From Algoriphagus sp. (GTDB lineage: Bacteria; Bacteroidota; Bacteroidia; Cytophagales; Cyclobacteriaceae), in NCBI GenBank assembly GCA_018336015.1, contig JAGXQZ010000051.1:124001-188000 (forward strand): DNA of 64,000 nt, read 5' to 3'. The position numbers were made by a program, and so were the translations under genes. The notes beneath the pieces are model-generated. The model was not told where the DNA came from, searched no databases, and saw only the letters and a program-made list of their open reading frames with translations. Shown in pieces: positions 1 through 8,834 of this stretch. Positions within the stretch are counted from its first letter, which is position 1. Every line of letters starts with the position of its first letter.

Positions 1-2
1 AG

Positions 3-254
3 CACCAAATCAAGGCTTACGGCATTGAGGAGGCTGTTTTGGTCACGCCAAATGGATACTCTGCGGTGGTGGCAGAATTGAGCGGAGAGGTTCCAACCCA
101 GTTTCAGTTTTTCGTCACTGATTCGACCACTCACTTTTTAAGAGGTGCAGTGTATTTCAATACTGCCATGAAAAATGACTCGTTGGCACCTGTCATTGAA
201 TACTTGAAAATCGACATGACCCACTTGATGAATACGCTGAAATTTGTGAATTGA
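3..254 (+). CDS. gldD: Gliding motility lipoprotein GldD, C-terminal part (5' end outside window)
   Basis: The reading frame is open from the first bases of the window to a TGA at 252-254, giving 83 residues that begin HQIKAYG. The pattern of a beta-rich stretch followed by [14 protein letters not shown], a Tyr-Leu-Lys turn and a final amphipathic helix (DMTHLMNTL) matches the C-terminus of GldD. GldD is a lipoprotein needed for gliding and type IX secretion in Bacteroidota. The start, signal peptide and lipobox lie upstream of the window. A strong hairpin terminator follows 25 bp after the stop. The identity rests on remembered family sequence; the fragment is short, so some doubt remains. 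Confidence 0.75.
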   Translation, partial: HQIKAYGIEEAVLVTPNGYSAVVAELSGEVPTQFQFFVTDSTTHFLRGAVYFNTAMKNDSLAPVIEYLKIDMTHLMNTLKFVN

Positions 255-272
255 TCCGAAGCCAAAACACAT

Positions 273-310
273 AAAAAAGCCTGCTTGAATTCACGTCAAG
301 CAGGCTTTTT
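273..310. terminator. Bidirectional intrinsic terminator
   Basis: A perfect 10-bp stem (279-288 with 296-305) encloses a 7-nt loop. A-run 273-278 lies on the left and T-run 306-310 on the right, so it can stop transcription both from gldD (+) and from the symporter gene (-). Confidence 0.85.
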
Positions 311-328
311 AGCTTTGTGCAAACTAAA

Positions 329-2104
329 TCAATGGAGCTTTTTCCAGGATTTGATAATTATTAATCCTCCTAACACCGCAATTACAGCTGCGATTAGACC
401 TTCCATTGTTTTTCCATAAATAAAGAATCCAGTCGAAAATAAGGCAGCATACACCATAAAAGTCCCGGTGATCATCAGCCCAATTTCTTTTCCAAGGGTA
501 CCTTTTTCTTCTTTTTCGGCCGGATATCGATCCAATAGTTTTTTCCACCCCATAGATGCGGGTGTCACTTTTCTATAAAATGAAAGCAAGACCTCGTCCT
601 TTTCCGGCTGAGTCATAAACGTGACGATTAGCCAGCCAATGGTGGTGATCGACACAGAATAAATCAACTTCATATAGGACTCCTCCACGGGGATATCAAT
701 CAACCCCAGTTTAGGATTGATGACTTCGAAGAAAATGGCCACCACAAAGGAAATCGCCATAGCAGAGATTTCAGTATAGGCATTAATTCGCCACCAAAAC
801 CAGCGTAGAATAAAGATCAAACCTGTACCCGCCCCGATCTGAAGCAGAATCTGAAAGGCATCCAAGGCTGAAGACATCGCCAAAGCCAAGAAAGCAGAAA
901 GTACCATCAAAAGCACGGTTGAAATCCGACCGACAGCTACCAGTTCTTTGTCAGAAGCCTCTGGCTTGATAAATCTCAGGTAAAAATCATTGACCACATA
1001 GCTCGAGCCCCAGTTGAGGTGCGTGGAAAGGGTGGACATCACCGCGGCTATGAGTGAGGCTAAAACTATCCCTACCAGTCCAGTTGGCAGGAAGGAAAGC
1101 ATTGCAGGATAGGCCAAATCATCGCCCAACTTATCCACTGGAATATTTGGAAATGCGGCTTGCAGGTCAGAGATATTTGGGAAAATTACCAGAGAAGACA
1201 AGGCCACAATGATCCAAGGCCAAGGTCTCAAGGCGTAATGAGCAATGTTGAAAAACAAGGTGGCGCCAATGGCATTTTTTTCATCCTTGGCTGATAGCAT
1301 TCGCTGAGCAATGTATCCACCTCCACCAGGCTCAGCTCCCGGATACCAAGTAGCCCACCATTGGATGGCTATCGGAAGGATGAAAATGGGAATGTAGACA
1401 TTGGGATCCGTAAAATCCGGGATGAAATCCAACTTGGAAGCGACCACTTCATGAGCCAAAAGATTGCTCAATGAGCCAATTTCCGGAAGATCAAGCACAT
1501 AATACGCTGCTCCGAAGGAACCAGCCATGGCAATGAAAAATTGGAAAAAGTCTGTCAACAGGACTCCTTTTAGACCTCCCAGTGAGCTATAGACCACAGT
1601 CACGATTGAAGCAATTAGGAGAGTCTGGACAGGAGAAAGTCCAAGCATTACCCCGCCGATTTTGATGGCAGCCAAGGATACCGTAGCCATGATGACCACG
1701 TTGAAAAAGACTCCCAAATAAATTGCCCGGAAGGCTCTCAAAAAGGCCGCACCTTTGCCTGAATACCTCAATTCATAAAACTCAAGGTCGGTAGTCACTT
1801 CAGATCTTCTCCACAGCTTGGCATACACAAATACGGTCAGCATACCTGTAAGCAAAAACGCCCACCAAGCCCAGTTGCCTGCTACACCGTTTTTTCTGAC
1901 TATATCAGTGACAAGGTTAGGAGTATCCGCCGAAAAGGTAGTTGCCACCATGGAAACCCCAAGGAGCCACCAAGGCATATTTCTACCGGACAGGAAAAAC
2001 TCTTTGGCAGAGCTACCAGCAGACTTAGCGGTAAACAAGCCTATTAATAAGGAAATGATAAAGAAGGCTGCAATGATGCCCCAATCTAAAGCGGTTACAT
2101 TCAT
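329..2104 (-). CDS. Sodium:solute symporter (SSS family)
   Basis: This 591-residue integral membrane protein has about a dozen hydrophobic segments. It begins with an outward N-terminus and a first helix (WGIIAAFFIISLLIGLFTA). It then shows the SSS-type segment EFFLSGRNMPWW and the conserved GGLKGVLLTDFFQF and AAVMSTLSTHLNWGSSYVVNDFY stretches typical of the sodium-dependent LeuT-fold symporters. It should couple sodium entry to uptake of a sugar or similar organic solute across the inner membrane. The substrate cannot be read from sequence. The gene stands alone between a terminator and a divergent kinase gene; 167 bp separate the two starts. Confidence 0.85.
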   Translation of the reverse strand: MNVTALDWGIIAAFFIISLLIGLFTAKSAGSSAKEFFLSGRNMPWWLLGVSMVATTFSADTPNLVTDIVRKNGVAGNWAWWAFLLTGMLTVFVYAKLWRRSEVTTDLEFYELRYSGKGAAFLRAFRAIYLGVFFNVVIMATVSLAAIKIGGVMLGLSPVQTLLIASIVTVVYSSLGGLKGVLLTDFFQFFIAMAGSFGAAYYVLDLPEIGSLSNLLAHEVVASKLDFIPDFTDPNVYIPIFILPIAIQWWATWYPGAEPGGGGYIAQRMLSAKDEKNAIGATLFFNIAHYALRPWPWIIVALSSLVIFPNISDLQAAFPNIPVDKLGDDLAYPAMLSFLPTGLVGIVLASLIAAVMSTLSTHLNWGSSYVVNDFYLRFIKPEASDKELVAVGRISTVLLMVLSAFLALAMSSALDAFQILLQIGAGTGLIFILRWFWWRINAYTEISAMAISFVVAIFFEVINPKLGLIDIPVEESYMKLIYSVSITTIGWLIVTFMTQPEKDEVLLSFYRKVTPASMGWKKLLDRYPAEKEEKGTLGKEIGLMITGTFMVYAALFSTGFFIYGKTMEGLIAAVIAVLGGLIIIKSWKKLH

Positions 2105-2271
2105 AGGGTCTGGATTAAACTAGCACCCAATTAACAGAAATATTTTCTTTAATAAATCATGTCTTTTTTAATTTTTTTTTGAAACCAGCTAAAAAATTGT
2201 CCAATTTGAAGCGCTCGGGACGCATAAAAAATCAATTCTGCCAAATTTCAATTCTTGGCTATTTTCGCAAG

Positions 2272-3339
2272 ATGAACCCTACCCTCCTATCAGCACTTTG
2301 TGATGCTTATCCATTTTCTCAAAATCCCACTCTGGAATTCGCCCCGTTTGGGGAAGGTCTGATTCACCAAACCTACTTAATCACCCAAGGCAAGCAAAAA
2401 TGGATTCTTCAGGGATTCAATCAATCCGTTTTCAACTTTCCTGAACGGATAGATCATAACTTGGCTATGCTGTACCAGTTTGCCAAAAACCACTCCTTGC
2501 CCTTTCAGCTTCCGCTTCCTATTAAAAATAAGTGGAGTAGTGGCCTAAGCGAAATCAATGGACACCATTATCGTTTATTTGATTTTGTACAGGGAAAAAC
2601 CTTGCAGCAAATTGAAAATCCTAGACAGGCCTATCTTGCTGCCATGGCTTATGGTGAATTTGCCAACTGGGCCAAGGATATAGATGCCAAGCAAATGCAA
2701 GAAACGATCCCCAACTTTCATCGGCTTGATCTCAGATTTGAAAAATTGGCCCAAGTAGCACAGACGAAATCTGGGCTGACATCGGAAGAACGGGAAATTC
2801 TGGACTTTTACCTAAACCAAAAGCCCTTGGTAGACTGGTACCTCGATCAGATTCATGATCTACCCTTGCGAGTGACACACAACGATACCAAGATCAATAA
2901 CCTGATTTTTTCAGAAGACTTGACTAAAGTGGAAGCCATTATCGACCTGGATACCTTGATGGGAGGCTATCTCATGTATGATTTTGGAGATCTGGTCCGC
3001 ACGGTGGCCTGCAGTCTGCCCGAAACTAGTACCAATTGGGAAAATATCAGGCTTCACGCGAATCTGTTCGAAGAACTTTTAAAAGGATATTGGCAGGGAG
3101 TCCAAAGTATTACAAATTCAAAAGAAGCGGAATCTCTTCTTTTAGGAGGAGAAATCATGACCCTGATCATGGGGCTTCGGTTTTTCACCGACCACCTTCA
3201 GGGAAATATCTATTACAAGGTGACTTATCCCGAGCAAAACTACCATCGCGCCAAAAACCAGATGATTTTCCTCCAAAGCCAGCAAAGCCAAAGGGAACTT
3301 CTAAAAATGAGGTGGACAAACATCACCTCAACTACCTGA
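2272..3339 (+). CDS. Aminoglycoside-phosphotransferase-fold kinase, NahK-like sugar kinase
   Basis: This 355-residue cytoplasmic protein has an APH/choline-kinase fold. The catalytic loop HNDTKINN and the metal-binding IDLDT segment are visible at about residues 205-230, followed by YDFGDLVR. Bacteroidota homologues are annotated as N-acetylhexosamine 1-kinase-like, converting free sugar to sugar 1-phosphate. I chose ATG 2272 because it sits just after a TATTTTCG -7-like box; an in-frame TTG at 2179 would add 31 unlikely residues. In related genomes this kinase is often next to a sugar-1-phosphate nucleotidyltransferase. Here a matching nucleotidyltransferase lies 13 kb away (15962-16867). 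Substrate specificity is inferred only. Confidence 0.75.
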   Translation: MNPTLLSALCDAYPFSQNPTLEFAPFGEGLIHQTYLITQGKQKWILQGFNQSVFNFPERIDHNLAMLYQFAKNHSLPFQLPLPIKNKWSSGLSEINGHHYRLFDFVQGKTLQQIENPRQAYLAAMAYGEFANWAKDIDAKQMQETIPNFHRLDLRFEKLAQVAQTKSGLTSEEREILDFYLNQKPLVDWYLDQIHDLPLRVTHNDTKINNLIFSEDLTKVEAIIDLDTLMGGYLMYDFGDLVRTVACSLPETSTNWENIRLHANLFEELLKGYWQGVQSITNSKEAESLLLGGEIMTLIMGLRFFTDHLQGNIYYKVTYPEQNYHRAKNQMIFLQSQQSQRELLKMRWTNITSTT

Positions 3340-3428
3340 GTTGGATTTACTCAAAGGATTATTCATCCCAAACCTTGGCAATTGGAAGTGCGAAGGCTTA
3401 ATTTGTTTCTCTCCAAACTTCAGCTCAC

Positions 3429-5522
3429 TTGTCCGGAATATTTGATACGCGCATCGAATACCTCAAAGGTGTCGGCCCTCAAAAGGCCGAACTCCTCAAT
3501 AAGGAGCTGAATATTTTTACCTACGGAGACATTCTTCAGCATTATCCCTTTCGCTACGAGGACCGCACCAAATTTTTCAAAATCCGAGACCTGAACGAAG
3601 AACTCGAAAATGTGCAGGTCATGGCCAGGATCAAAACTGTGGAGCTGATCGGCACAGGTGGAAAAAAGCGACTGGTAGCCCAAGTTTTTGACGAGACCGG
3701 GGAAATGGAGATGACCTGGTTTAAAGGAATCCAATGGGTAGTGAAAAAACTTCCAGTGGGCGCTGCATTTATTTTCTTTGGAAAACCCGCCCAATATGGC
3801 CGCAAGTGGTCGATGGCGCATCCCGAGATGGAACCGATCACGGCAGCCAATGAGAAGCGAAACACCTTTCAGCCTGTATACTCTACTACAGAAAAGCTGC
3901 GAGCAAAATTTCTGGATTCCAAAGGCATTTCTAGGATCCTTGAAGTTCTGGTTCCACTGGTTTTTCCACAAATTCCCGAAACGCTTTCGCCCGAAATCCT
4001 TCATCAATACCAATTGATTGGAAAACAAGAAGCCATTCGGCAAATCCATTTTCCTACTTCACCGGAACTGCTTCATCGGGCACGAAAGCGGTTGAAGTTT
4101 GAGGAGTTTTTCTACCTGCAGCTCCGCCTGCTGATGATGAAAGTGACCCGCACGGAAAAATCCCGTGGTCAAATCCTTTCCAATACCGACCTACTCACCG
4201 ATTTCTACAAAAACCATATCCCCTTTGATCTTACCAATGCGCAAAAGCGAGTCATCCGGGAGATCTATGGAGATATGAAATCCAGCCGACAGATGAATCG
4301 ACTGGTGCAGGGCGATGTAGGAAGCGGCAAGACCATGGTGGCCTTTATCAGTATGCTCATTGCGATCAGTTCGGGGGCACAGGCTTGCCTGATGGCTCCG
4401 ACAGAGATTTTGGCTAATCAACATTACGAAGGGCTGAAAGGCTATGCCCAAATGATGGGGCTGAAAATTGCCCTGTTGACTGGTTCGGTGAAGAAATCTG
4501 CCCGTAAAATCATCCATGAAGAATTGCTCAACGGGGAGTTGAAAATTCTGATTGGAACCCATGCCCTGCTTGAAGATGTAGTTCAATTTCAAAACCTAGG
4601 CTTGGCAATTGTGGATGAGCAGCATCGGTTTGGAGTGGCACAGCGGGCTAAGCTGTGGGCAAAAAATGAGGAATTTATACCGCATGTCCTTGTCATGACA
4701 GCCACTCCTATTCCTAGGACTCTGGCGATGACCTTATATGGCGATTTGGATGTGTCTGTGATAGATGAAATGCCGGCAGGAAGAAAGCCCATCCAAACCG
4801 TCCATCGGTATGACAAAGATCGGCTCAAGGTGTTTGGCTTTATCAACGAGGAGATCAAAAAAGGCCGACAGGTCTACATTGTCTATCCGCTGATTGAGGA
4901 GTCGGAAAAACTCGACTTGAAAAATCTGATGGATGGCTATGAAAGTATTGCCCGTGCTTTTCCCCAATACCACCTCAGCATCGTCCATGGAGGAATGAAG
5001 GCGGAAGACAAAGACTTCGAAATGCAGCGTTTTGTAAAGGGTGAAACCCACATCATGGTGGCCACCACCGTGATCGAAGTGGGAGTCAATGTACCCAATG
5101 CTTCGGTGATGGTGATTGAGAATGCCGAGCGGTTTGGACTTTCACAGCTTCACCAGCTTCGCGGACGTGTAGGGCGGGGCGCTGAGCAGAGCTATTGTGT
5201 GCTGATGAGCAAATATGAATTGAGCAAGGATTCCAGAATCCGGCTAGAGACGATGGTTCGGACAAACGATGGGTTTGAAATCGCAGACGTGGATCTGAGG
5301 TTGCGTGGCCCGGGAGACTTGATGGGCACCCAACAGAGTGGAATTACGGATTTGTTGATTGCTGATCTAAGTAAAGACGCACCCTTATTGACATTGGCAA
5401 GGGATGCTGCTCAGCAGCTGGTCATCAATGATCCCGAACTCACGCAACCGGACAATGCAGCAATTTTGAGACAGGTGAAGCAACAGAAAAAAACAGCAGT
5501 GAATTGGAGTAGAATCAGTTGA
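3429..5522 (+). CDS. recG: ATP-dependent DNA helicase RecG
   Basis: This 697-residue protein reverses stalled replication forks and processes branched recombination intermediates. It has an N-terminal wedge/OB domain with IEYLKGVGPQKAELL (residues 9-23) and HYPFRYEDR. Walker A GDVGSGKT lies at 295-302 and the DEQH box at 396-399. Helicase motifs TATPIPRT, ATTVIEVGVNVP and QLRGRVGRG follow, and then the RecG-typical C-terminus with LRGPGDLMGTQQSG. The full length equals the family norm. The start is TTG 3429; a TAA at 3399-3401 closes the frame upstream and no ATG lies between, so the TTG start is well supported. It follows the kinase gene by 89 bp. Confidence 0.96.
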   Translation: MSGIFDTRIEYLKGVGPQKAELLNKELNIFTYGDILQHYPFRYEDRTKFFKIRDLNEELENVQVMARIKTVELIGTGGKKRLVAQVFDETGEMEMTWFKGIQWVVKKLPVGAAFIFFGKPAQYGRKWSMAHPEMEPITAANEKRNTFQPVYSTTEKLRAKFLDSKGISRILEVLVPLVFPQIPETLSPEILHQYQLIGKQEAIRQIHFPTSPELLHRARKRLKFEEFFYLQLRLLMMKVTRTEKSRGQILSNTDLLTDFYKNHIPFDLTNAQKRVIREIYGDMKSSRQMNRLVQGDVGSGKTMVAFISMLIAISSGAQACLMAPTEILANQHYEGLKGYAQMMGLKIALLTGSVKKSARKIIHEELLNGELKILIGTHALLEDVVQFQNLGLAIVDEQHRFGVAQRAKLWAKNEEFIPHVLVMTATPIPRTLAMTLYGDLDVSVIDEMPAGRKPIQTVHRYDKDRLKVFGFINEEIKKGRQVYIVYPLIEESEKLDLKNLMDGYESIARAFPQYHLSIVHGGMKAEDKDFEMQRFVKGETHIMVATTVIEVGVNVPNASVMVIENAERFGLSQLHQLRGRVGRGAEQSYCVLMSKYELSKDSRIRLETMVRTNDGFEIADVDLRLRGPGDLMGTQQSGITDLLIADLSKDAPLLTLARDAAQQLVINDPELTQPDNAAILRQVKQQKKTAVNWSRIS

Positions 5523-5681
5523 TTTACGAGTTCAGAATTACGACAGGTTGATTTACGAGTTCCGATTCCTGATTTACGACATTTTGAAGAACCCCAATTA
5601 CTATTTTCAGAAGATTAGATTCATGGTATAATCTCTGAAGTACTTTTGAATGTCGTAAATCGTAATTCTGAAATCGTAATT
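5521..5681. repeat. Intergenic direct and inverted repeats built on GATTTACGA
   Basis: Three direct copies begin GATTTACGA (5521, 5550, 5571). Inverted counterparts occupy 5649-5681 (AATGTCGTAAATCGTAATTC and AATCGTAATT). The arms could fold into one large stem with an internal loop of about 65 nt. The block sits between convergent genes recG (+) and 5699-6031 (-), and no coding potential was seen in it. Confidence 0.7.
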
Positions 5682-5698
5682 AAAAGATTGTAATTCAG

Positions 5699-6031
5699 TT
5701 AATTTCCTTTCTTACCAAAAAGCTTTCCGATTCTTCGGAAGATTTGCTTTTCCTTTTCCCAGAAGAACTTAAACTGCCCAAAAATAAACCCATAGATCAG
5801 CAGGATGATCTGGTAGAGGGGCAATACCAAAAGCAAATACAAAACCGTGTTGACAAATCCCTGACCACCACCCCGCTCGATTCCAAAAAAGTCAAGGATT
5901 GGATTTTTGATAAAGAGAATGGTAAAACCTGTACAGGCAAATACCACCAAAACCATCACTACTTGGAATAGACTTTCCAGTTTCCATTTAGTTTGAAGGC
6001 GGTAGAGAAATCCAGGCTTTTCTTTTTGCAT
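5699..6031 (-). CDS. Small two-helix membrane protein (DUF6787-like)
   Basis: This 110-residue protein has a short charged N-terminus, two transmembrane segments (about residues 21-42 and 60-88) and a basic C-terminal tail (EKEKQIFRRIGKLFGKK). It resembles small proteins annotated as DUF6787 in Bacteroidota, from memory and without a search. No function is known. It lies downstream of lysC on the same strand, after a 74-bp gap that contains a hairpin-forming repeat. Confidence 0.6.
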   Translation of the reverse strand: MQKEKPGFLYRLQTKWKLESLFQVVMVLVVFACTGFTILFIKNPILDFFGIERGGGQGFVNTVLYLLLVLPLYQIILLIYGFIFGQFKFFWEKEKQIFRRIGKLFGKKGN

Positions 6032-6057
6032 GAGATGAAATTAAGAATAAAGGGTTA

Positions 6058-6095
6058 GCCACAGATAACACAGATAAAATCTGAGCATCTGTGGC
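6058..6095. repeat. Hairpin-forming GCCACAGAT...ATCTGTGGC repeat
   Basis: A 9-bp perfect inverted repeat (6058-6066 with 6087-6095) has a second inner GAT/ATC pairing. It belongs by appearance to the ATCTGTG-type intergenic repeats seen elsewhere in this window (33353-33392, 15892-15925). It lies just after lysC, but without a clear T-run on the minus strand, so terminator function is uncertain. Confidence 0.6.
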
Positions 6096-6105
6096 TTTGT
6101 ATATT

Positions 6106-7425
6106 TTACCAGGTAAACACTCCCTCATTCAAGCTTTTCAAGGCTTGTGTTTTATACTGAGCATCTACAAGGATGGAAACATTGTGTTTACTTCCCCCAA
6201 AAGACACCATACGTACCGGAATATCAATCAGTGAATCCAGTACGGACTGAACAGCTCCTTTGGTCTCAGCTACTTTGTTGCCCACCACGCAAATGATCGC
6301 CTGATTGCGGTCGATTTCTACCGTACCAAAGCTCTCCAACTCCGCCTGAATCTGCTCCAAATGACTCAAGTCATCAATAGTTACAGAAACAGCAACTTCG
6401 GAAGTGGTAATCATATCGATCGGAGTTTTGTACTTTTCAAACACTTCGAAGATCCTTCTCAAAAAGCCATAAGCCAAAAGCATGCGACTGGATTTGATCT
6501 TGATGGCGGTGATGCCGTCTTTGGCCGCAATGGCTTTTACGCCAGTCGTCTCAACTTCAGCTTTGATCAAGGTACCGTGAGCGGATGGCTCCATGGTGTT
6601 GAGCAATTTCACGGGTACATTGTATAGCTGAGCTGGCCAGATGGAAGCTGGATGAAGGATTTTGGCTCCAAAATAGGCCAACTCGGCTGCCTCGTCAAAG
6701 GACATTTCGGCAATCGGACGGGTACGATCCACGACTCTTGGGTCATTGTTATGCATACCGTCGATGTCGGTCCAGATTTCGCACACCGAAGCATTGATTG
6801 CAGCTGCCACCAAAGATGCGGTGTAGTCACTTCCTCCACGCTTGAGGTTATCCACTTCGTTTCGGTGATTTTTACAGATATAGCCTTGGGTAATGAAAAG
6901 TCGCTCGCTTGGATATTGAGCCAAAATCGCCTTTAGCTTTTCAGAGATTTTAGGAAGTTCCGGTTCAGAATTCTCATCAATACTCATGAAATCCAAAGCA
7001 GGAAGGAATACTGCTGGAATCTGCAACTCTCCTAATAGGGTGTAGAATAGCTTGGTAGAAAGCAATTCTCCCTGAGCTAGAATATCGCGGTTGATCGCCT
7101 CGTTGAACGAGATTTTCAACAGGATATTCAAAAACTCAAAGTGTTCTTTGATGATTTCTTCTGCCTTTCCTCTCGCTTCTGCTGTCTGAAGGAGTGCAGG
7201 ATAAAATGCCAAATAATGGGCATGCAACGTATCGATCCGCTCTTTTGCTAAGGACTTATCTGCCGCGGCCAAGGCTTCTCCGATGCCTACCAAGGCATTG
7301 GTAGTACCAGAAAGTGCAGAAAGTACCACGATAGTGGGTTCATCCCCACGGGTAATCAAGTCTTTGACTTGGTGCATTCGCTCCGGACGGCCCACCGAGG
7401 TGCCGCCAAACTTCATGATTTTCAT
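6106..7425 (-). CDS. lysC: Aspartate kinase
   Basis: This 439-residue monofunctional aspartokinase catalyses the first step from aspartate to lysine, threonine and methionine. It shows the N-terminal KFGGTSVGR (5-13), the nucleotide/aspartate-binding RGGSDYTAS and TDIDGMHNNDPRVV, and two C-terminal ACT domains beginning near residue 300 (ITAIKIKSSRML and AIICVVGNKV). The ACT region predicts feedback control by an amino acid, probably lysine given the aspartokinase III-like architecture. It lies 30 bp downstream of ribH and is probably cotranscribed with it. Confidence 0.92.
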   Translation of the reverse strand: MKIMKFGGTSVGRPERMHQVKDLITRGDEPTIVVLSALSGTTNALVGIGEALAAADKSLAKERIDTLHAHYLAFYPALLQTAEARGKAEEIIKEHFEFLNILLKISFNEAINRDILAQGELLSTKLFYTLLGELQIPAVFLPALDFMSIDENSEPELPKISEKLKAILAQYPSERLFITQGYICKNHRNEVDNLKRGGSDYTASLVAAAINASVCEIWTDIDGMHNNDPRVVDRTRPIAEMSFDEAAELAYFGAKILHPASIWPAQLYNVPVKLLNTMEPSAHGTLIKAEVETTGVKAIAAKDGITAIKIKSSRMLLAYGFLRRIFEVFEKYKTPIDMITTSEVAVSVTIDDLSHLEQIQAELESFGTVEIDRNQAIICVVGNKVAETKGAVQSVLDSLIDIPVRMVSFGGSKHNVSILVDAQYKTQALKSLNEGVFTW

Positions 7426-7455
7426 AATTAAACTAGAATCTATATAGGTTTGAGA

Positions 7456-7932
7456 TTAAAATCCGAGCATTTTGATGGCGGTGATGGCTGCTTCGTCTCC
7501 TTTGTTTCCGTGTTTTCCTCCTGCACGGTCTAGAGCCTGCTGCTGCGTATTTGGGGTCAAAACTCCAAAAATCACCGGCTTGTTGTATTTCAAACTGACG
7601 TTGGTAATGCCGTGGGCAACAGCATCACAGATAAAGTCAAAGTGCCGAGTTTCACCCTGAATCACACAACCCAAGCAGATCACTGCGTCAACCGTATCAT
7701 CCTGTGCACACCATTGGGCGGCAAGAGATAGCTCAAATGAGCCGGGGACATTCTTACGGATGATGTTTTCTTTTTGTGCACCATGCTGAAGTAAGGTTTG
7801 AAAGGCGCCAGAATAAAGGGCCTCAGTTACTTCTTCATTCCATTCAGACACCACGATGGCAAACTTCTTTGCACTGATGTCCAGGATATTTTTTGAACTG
7901 TACTCGCTTAGGCTTTTGAGTGAGGTTGCCAT
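7456..7932 (-). CDS. ribH: 6,7-dimethyl-8-ribityllumazine synthase
   Basis: This 158-residue riboflavin-pathway enzyme joins 5-amino-6-ribitylaminouracil with 3,4-dihydroxy-2-butanone 4-phosphate. Substrate-site motifs are clear: SEWNEEVTEALYSGA near the N-terminus, VPGSFELSLAAQW, and GCVIQGETRHFDFI with the catalytic His. The length is normal for the icosahedral family. No FMN riboswitch-like leader was noticed. It is the first gene of a likely ribH-lysC transcript. Confidence 0.95.
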   Translation of the reverse strand: MATSLKSLSEYSSKNILDISAKKFAIVVSEWNEEVTEALYSGAFQTLLQHGAQKENIIRKNVPGSFELSLAAQWCAQDDTVDAVICLGCVIQGETRHFDFICDAVAHGITNVSLKYNKPVIFGVLTPNTQQQALDRAGGKHGNKGDEAAITAIKMLGF

Positions 7933-7961
7933 AACTAGTTGATTTTGGAGTGGATTAAAAC

Positions 7962-7993
7962 AAAAAAGAGTAAGACCCTAAGGCCTTACTCTT
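7962..7993 (-). terminator. Intrinsic terminator after the TPR-protein gene
   Basis: A 9-bp stem (7966-7974 with 7985-7993) is followed on the minus strand by a run of six T (plus-strand A 7962-7967). It ends the transcript of the gene at 8017-8721 before ribH begins. Confidence 0.75.
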
Positions 7994-8016
7994 CTAGTAT
8001 GCATACAAAGGAAGCA

Positions 8017-8721
8017 TTACTTAGCGGCAAGGCCTTCTAAGCGAGCTTTATGTTTTCGAGCAGCAGCGTACTCAAATGATTCGTAGTATTTCTCTTCGAT
8101 CTCCGCGTAAGTCTTGATCGCATCTTCGATTTTACCAGCCTCTTCTTGAGCTACCGCAAGCTTTGCCAAGTACTTTGGAGACATGAATTTGTTTTCATTG
8201 GTGCGGGCAGCCTTCGTGTAGTTGGAAATGGCCGCATCGACATTGCCCAACTCAAGGTTAGCATCTCCGATTAGAGAATAAGCTTTTGACTGCACCAAAT
8301 AATCATCAGAAGAAAAATCTTCCAAGTGAGTTAATGCCTCTTGGAATTTTTTCTGAGAAAGGTAAATAGATCCGATGTAGAAATTGGCCAAATTGGCAGC
8401 ATCAGTACGTGGGTACTCTTCTACAATAGAAATTAAGCCCTTGTTGATTCCATCACCATTTAGGGCAAAATCTACACTGTCCTGCTCGTAGAAATAAACA
8501 GCCTGAAACATTTCAGCCTGTGCTTTCTCGTTTTGATTTTGATTGTTGATTTGGAAGAAAAGAATTCCACCGATCAAGATCACCGCAGCGGCGATTACCC
8601 CTGCCAATACTTTGCTATTTTCTTTCAAAAAAGCCTCGCCTCTTCCGATTCGCTCAGCGATCACTTCCGGGTTTTCAAGAAGTTCGTTTTGGTCTGCTTT
8701 TTTAGATTGCTTCGTTGCCAT
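8017..8721 (-). CDS. Tetratricopeptide-repeat inner-membrane protein (YfgM-like)
   Basis: This 234-residue protein has one transmembrane helix at about residues 45-65 (VLAGVIAAAVILIGGILFF). A periplasmic part follows, made of TPR-like helix pairs (NLANFYIGSIYLSQKKFQEAL, AYSLIGDANLELGNVDAA, YLAKLAVAQEEAGKIEDAI). The layout resembles YfgM/ancillary SecYEG translocon proteins, which is inference. ATG 8721 is preferred over an upstream in-frame start at 8808 because a textbook promoter (8742-8770) lies between them and would exclude the longer form. Its own terminator follows. Confidence 0.8.
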   Translation of the reverse strand: MATKQSKKADQNELLENPEVIAERIGRGEAFLKENSKVLAGVIAAAVILIGGILFFQINNQNQNEKAQAEMFQAVYFYEQDSVDFALNGDGINKGLISIVEEYPRTDAANLANFYIGSIYLSQKKFQEALTHLEDFSSDDYLVQSKAYSLIGDANLELGNVDAAISNYTKAARTNENKFMSPKYLAKLAVAQEEAGKIEDAIKTYAEIEEKYYESFEYAAARKHKARLEGLAAK

Positions 8722-8741
8722 AATACTCAAAATTTCGGTCG

Positions 8742-8770
8742 CAAATATACGGTTTTTATCAAATTCACAA
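8742..8770 (-). promoter_or_regulatory. Promoter of the TPR gene (TTG-N18-TATATTTG)
   Basis: On the minus strand TTG (8770-8768) is followed after 18 nt by TATATTTG (8749-8742), matching the Bacteroidota -33/-7 pair. The ATG lies 20 nt further on. The bases after the box, CGACCGAAA, recur after the fumC -7 box. Confidence 0.65.
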
Positions 8771-8781
8771 GTGCCAACAAA

Positions 8782-8814
8782 AAAGCCATGAAGTGCGAAA
8801 GACTTCATGGCTTT
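8782..8814 (-). terminator. Intrinsic terminator of pdhA
   Basis: A 13-bp perfect stem (8782-8794 with 8802-8814) has a 7-nt loop and an A-run at 8779-8784 on the plus strand, i.e. a T-run for minus-strand transcription coming from pdhA. Confidence 0.85.
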
Positions 8815-8834
8815 CTGTGACTTGGATGAGTTAA

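Noticed and set aside
3420..4049. A 209-codon minus-strand frame
   Set aside because: Antisense to the N-terminal part of recG, which is fully conserved.
7433..7456. Lysine or FMN riboswitch upstream of lysC or ribH
   Set aside because: The lysC leader is only 30 bp, and the ribH upstream region is occupied by a terminator of the preceding gene.
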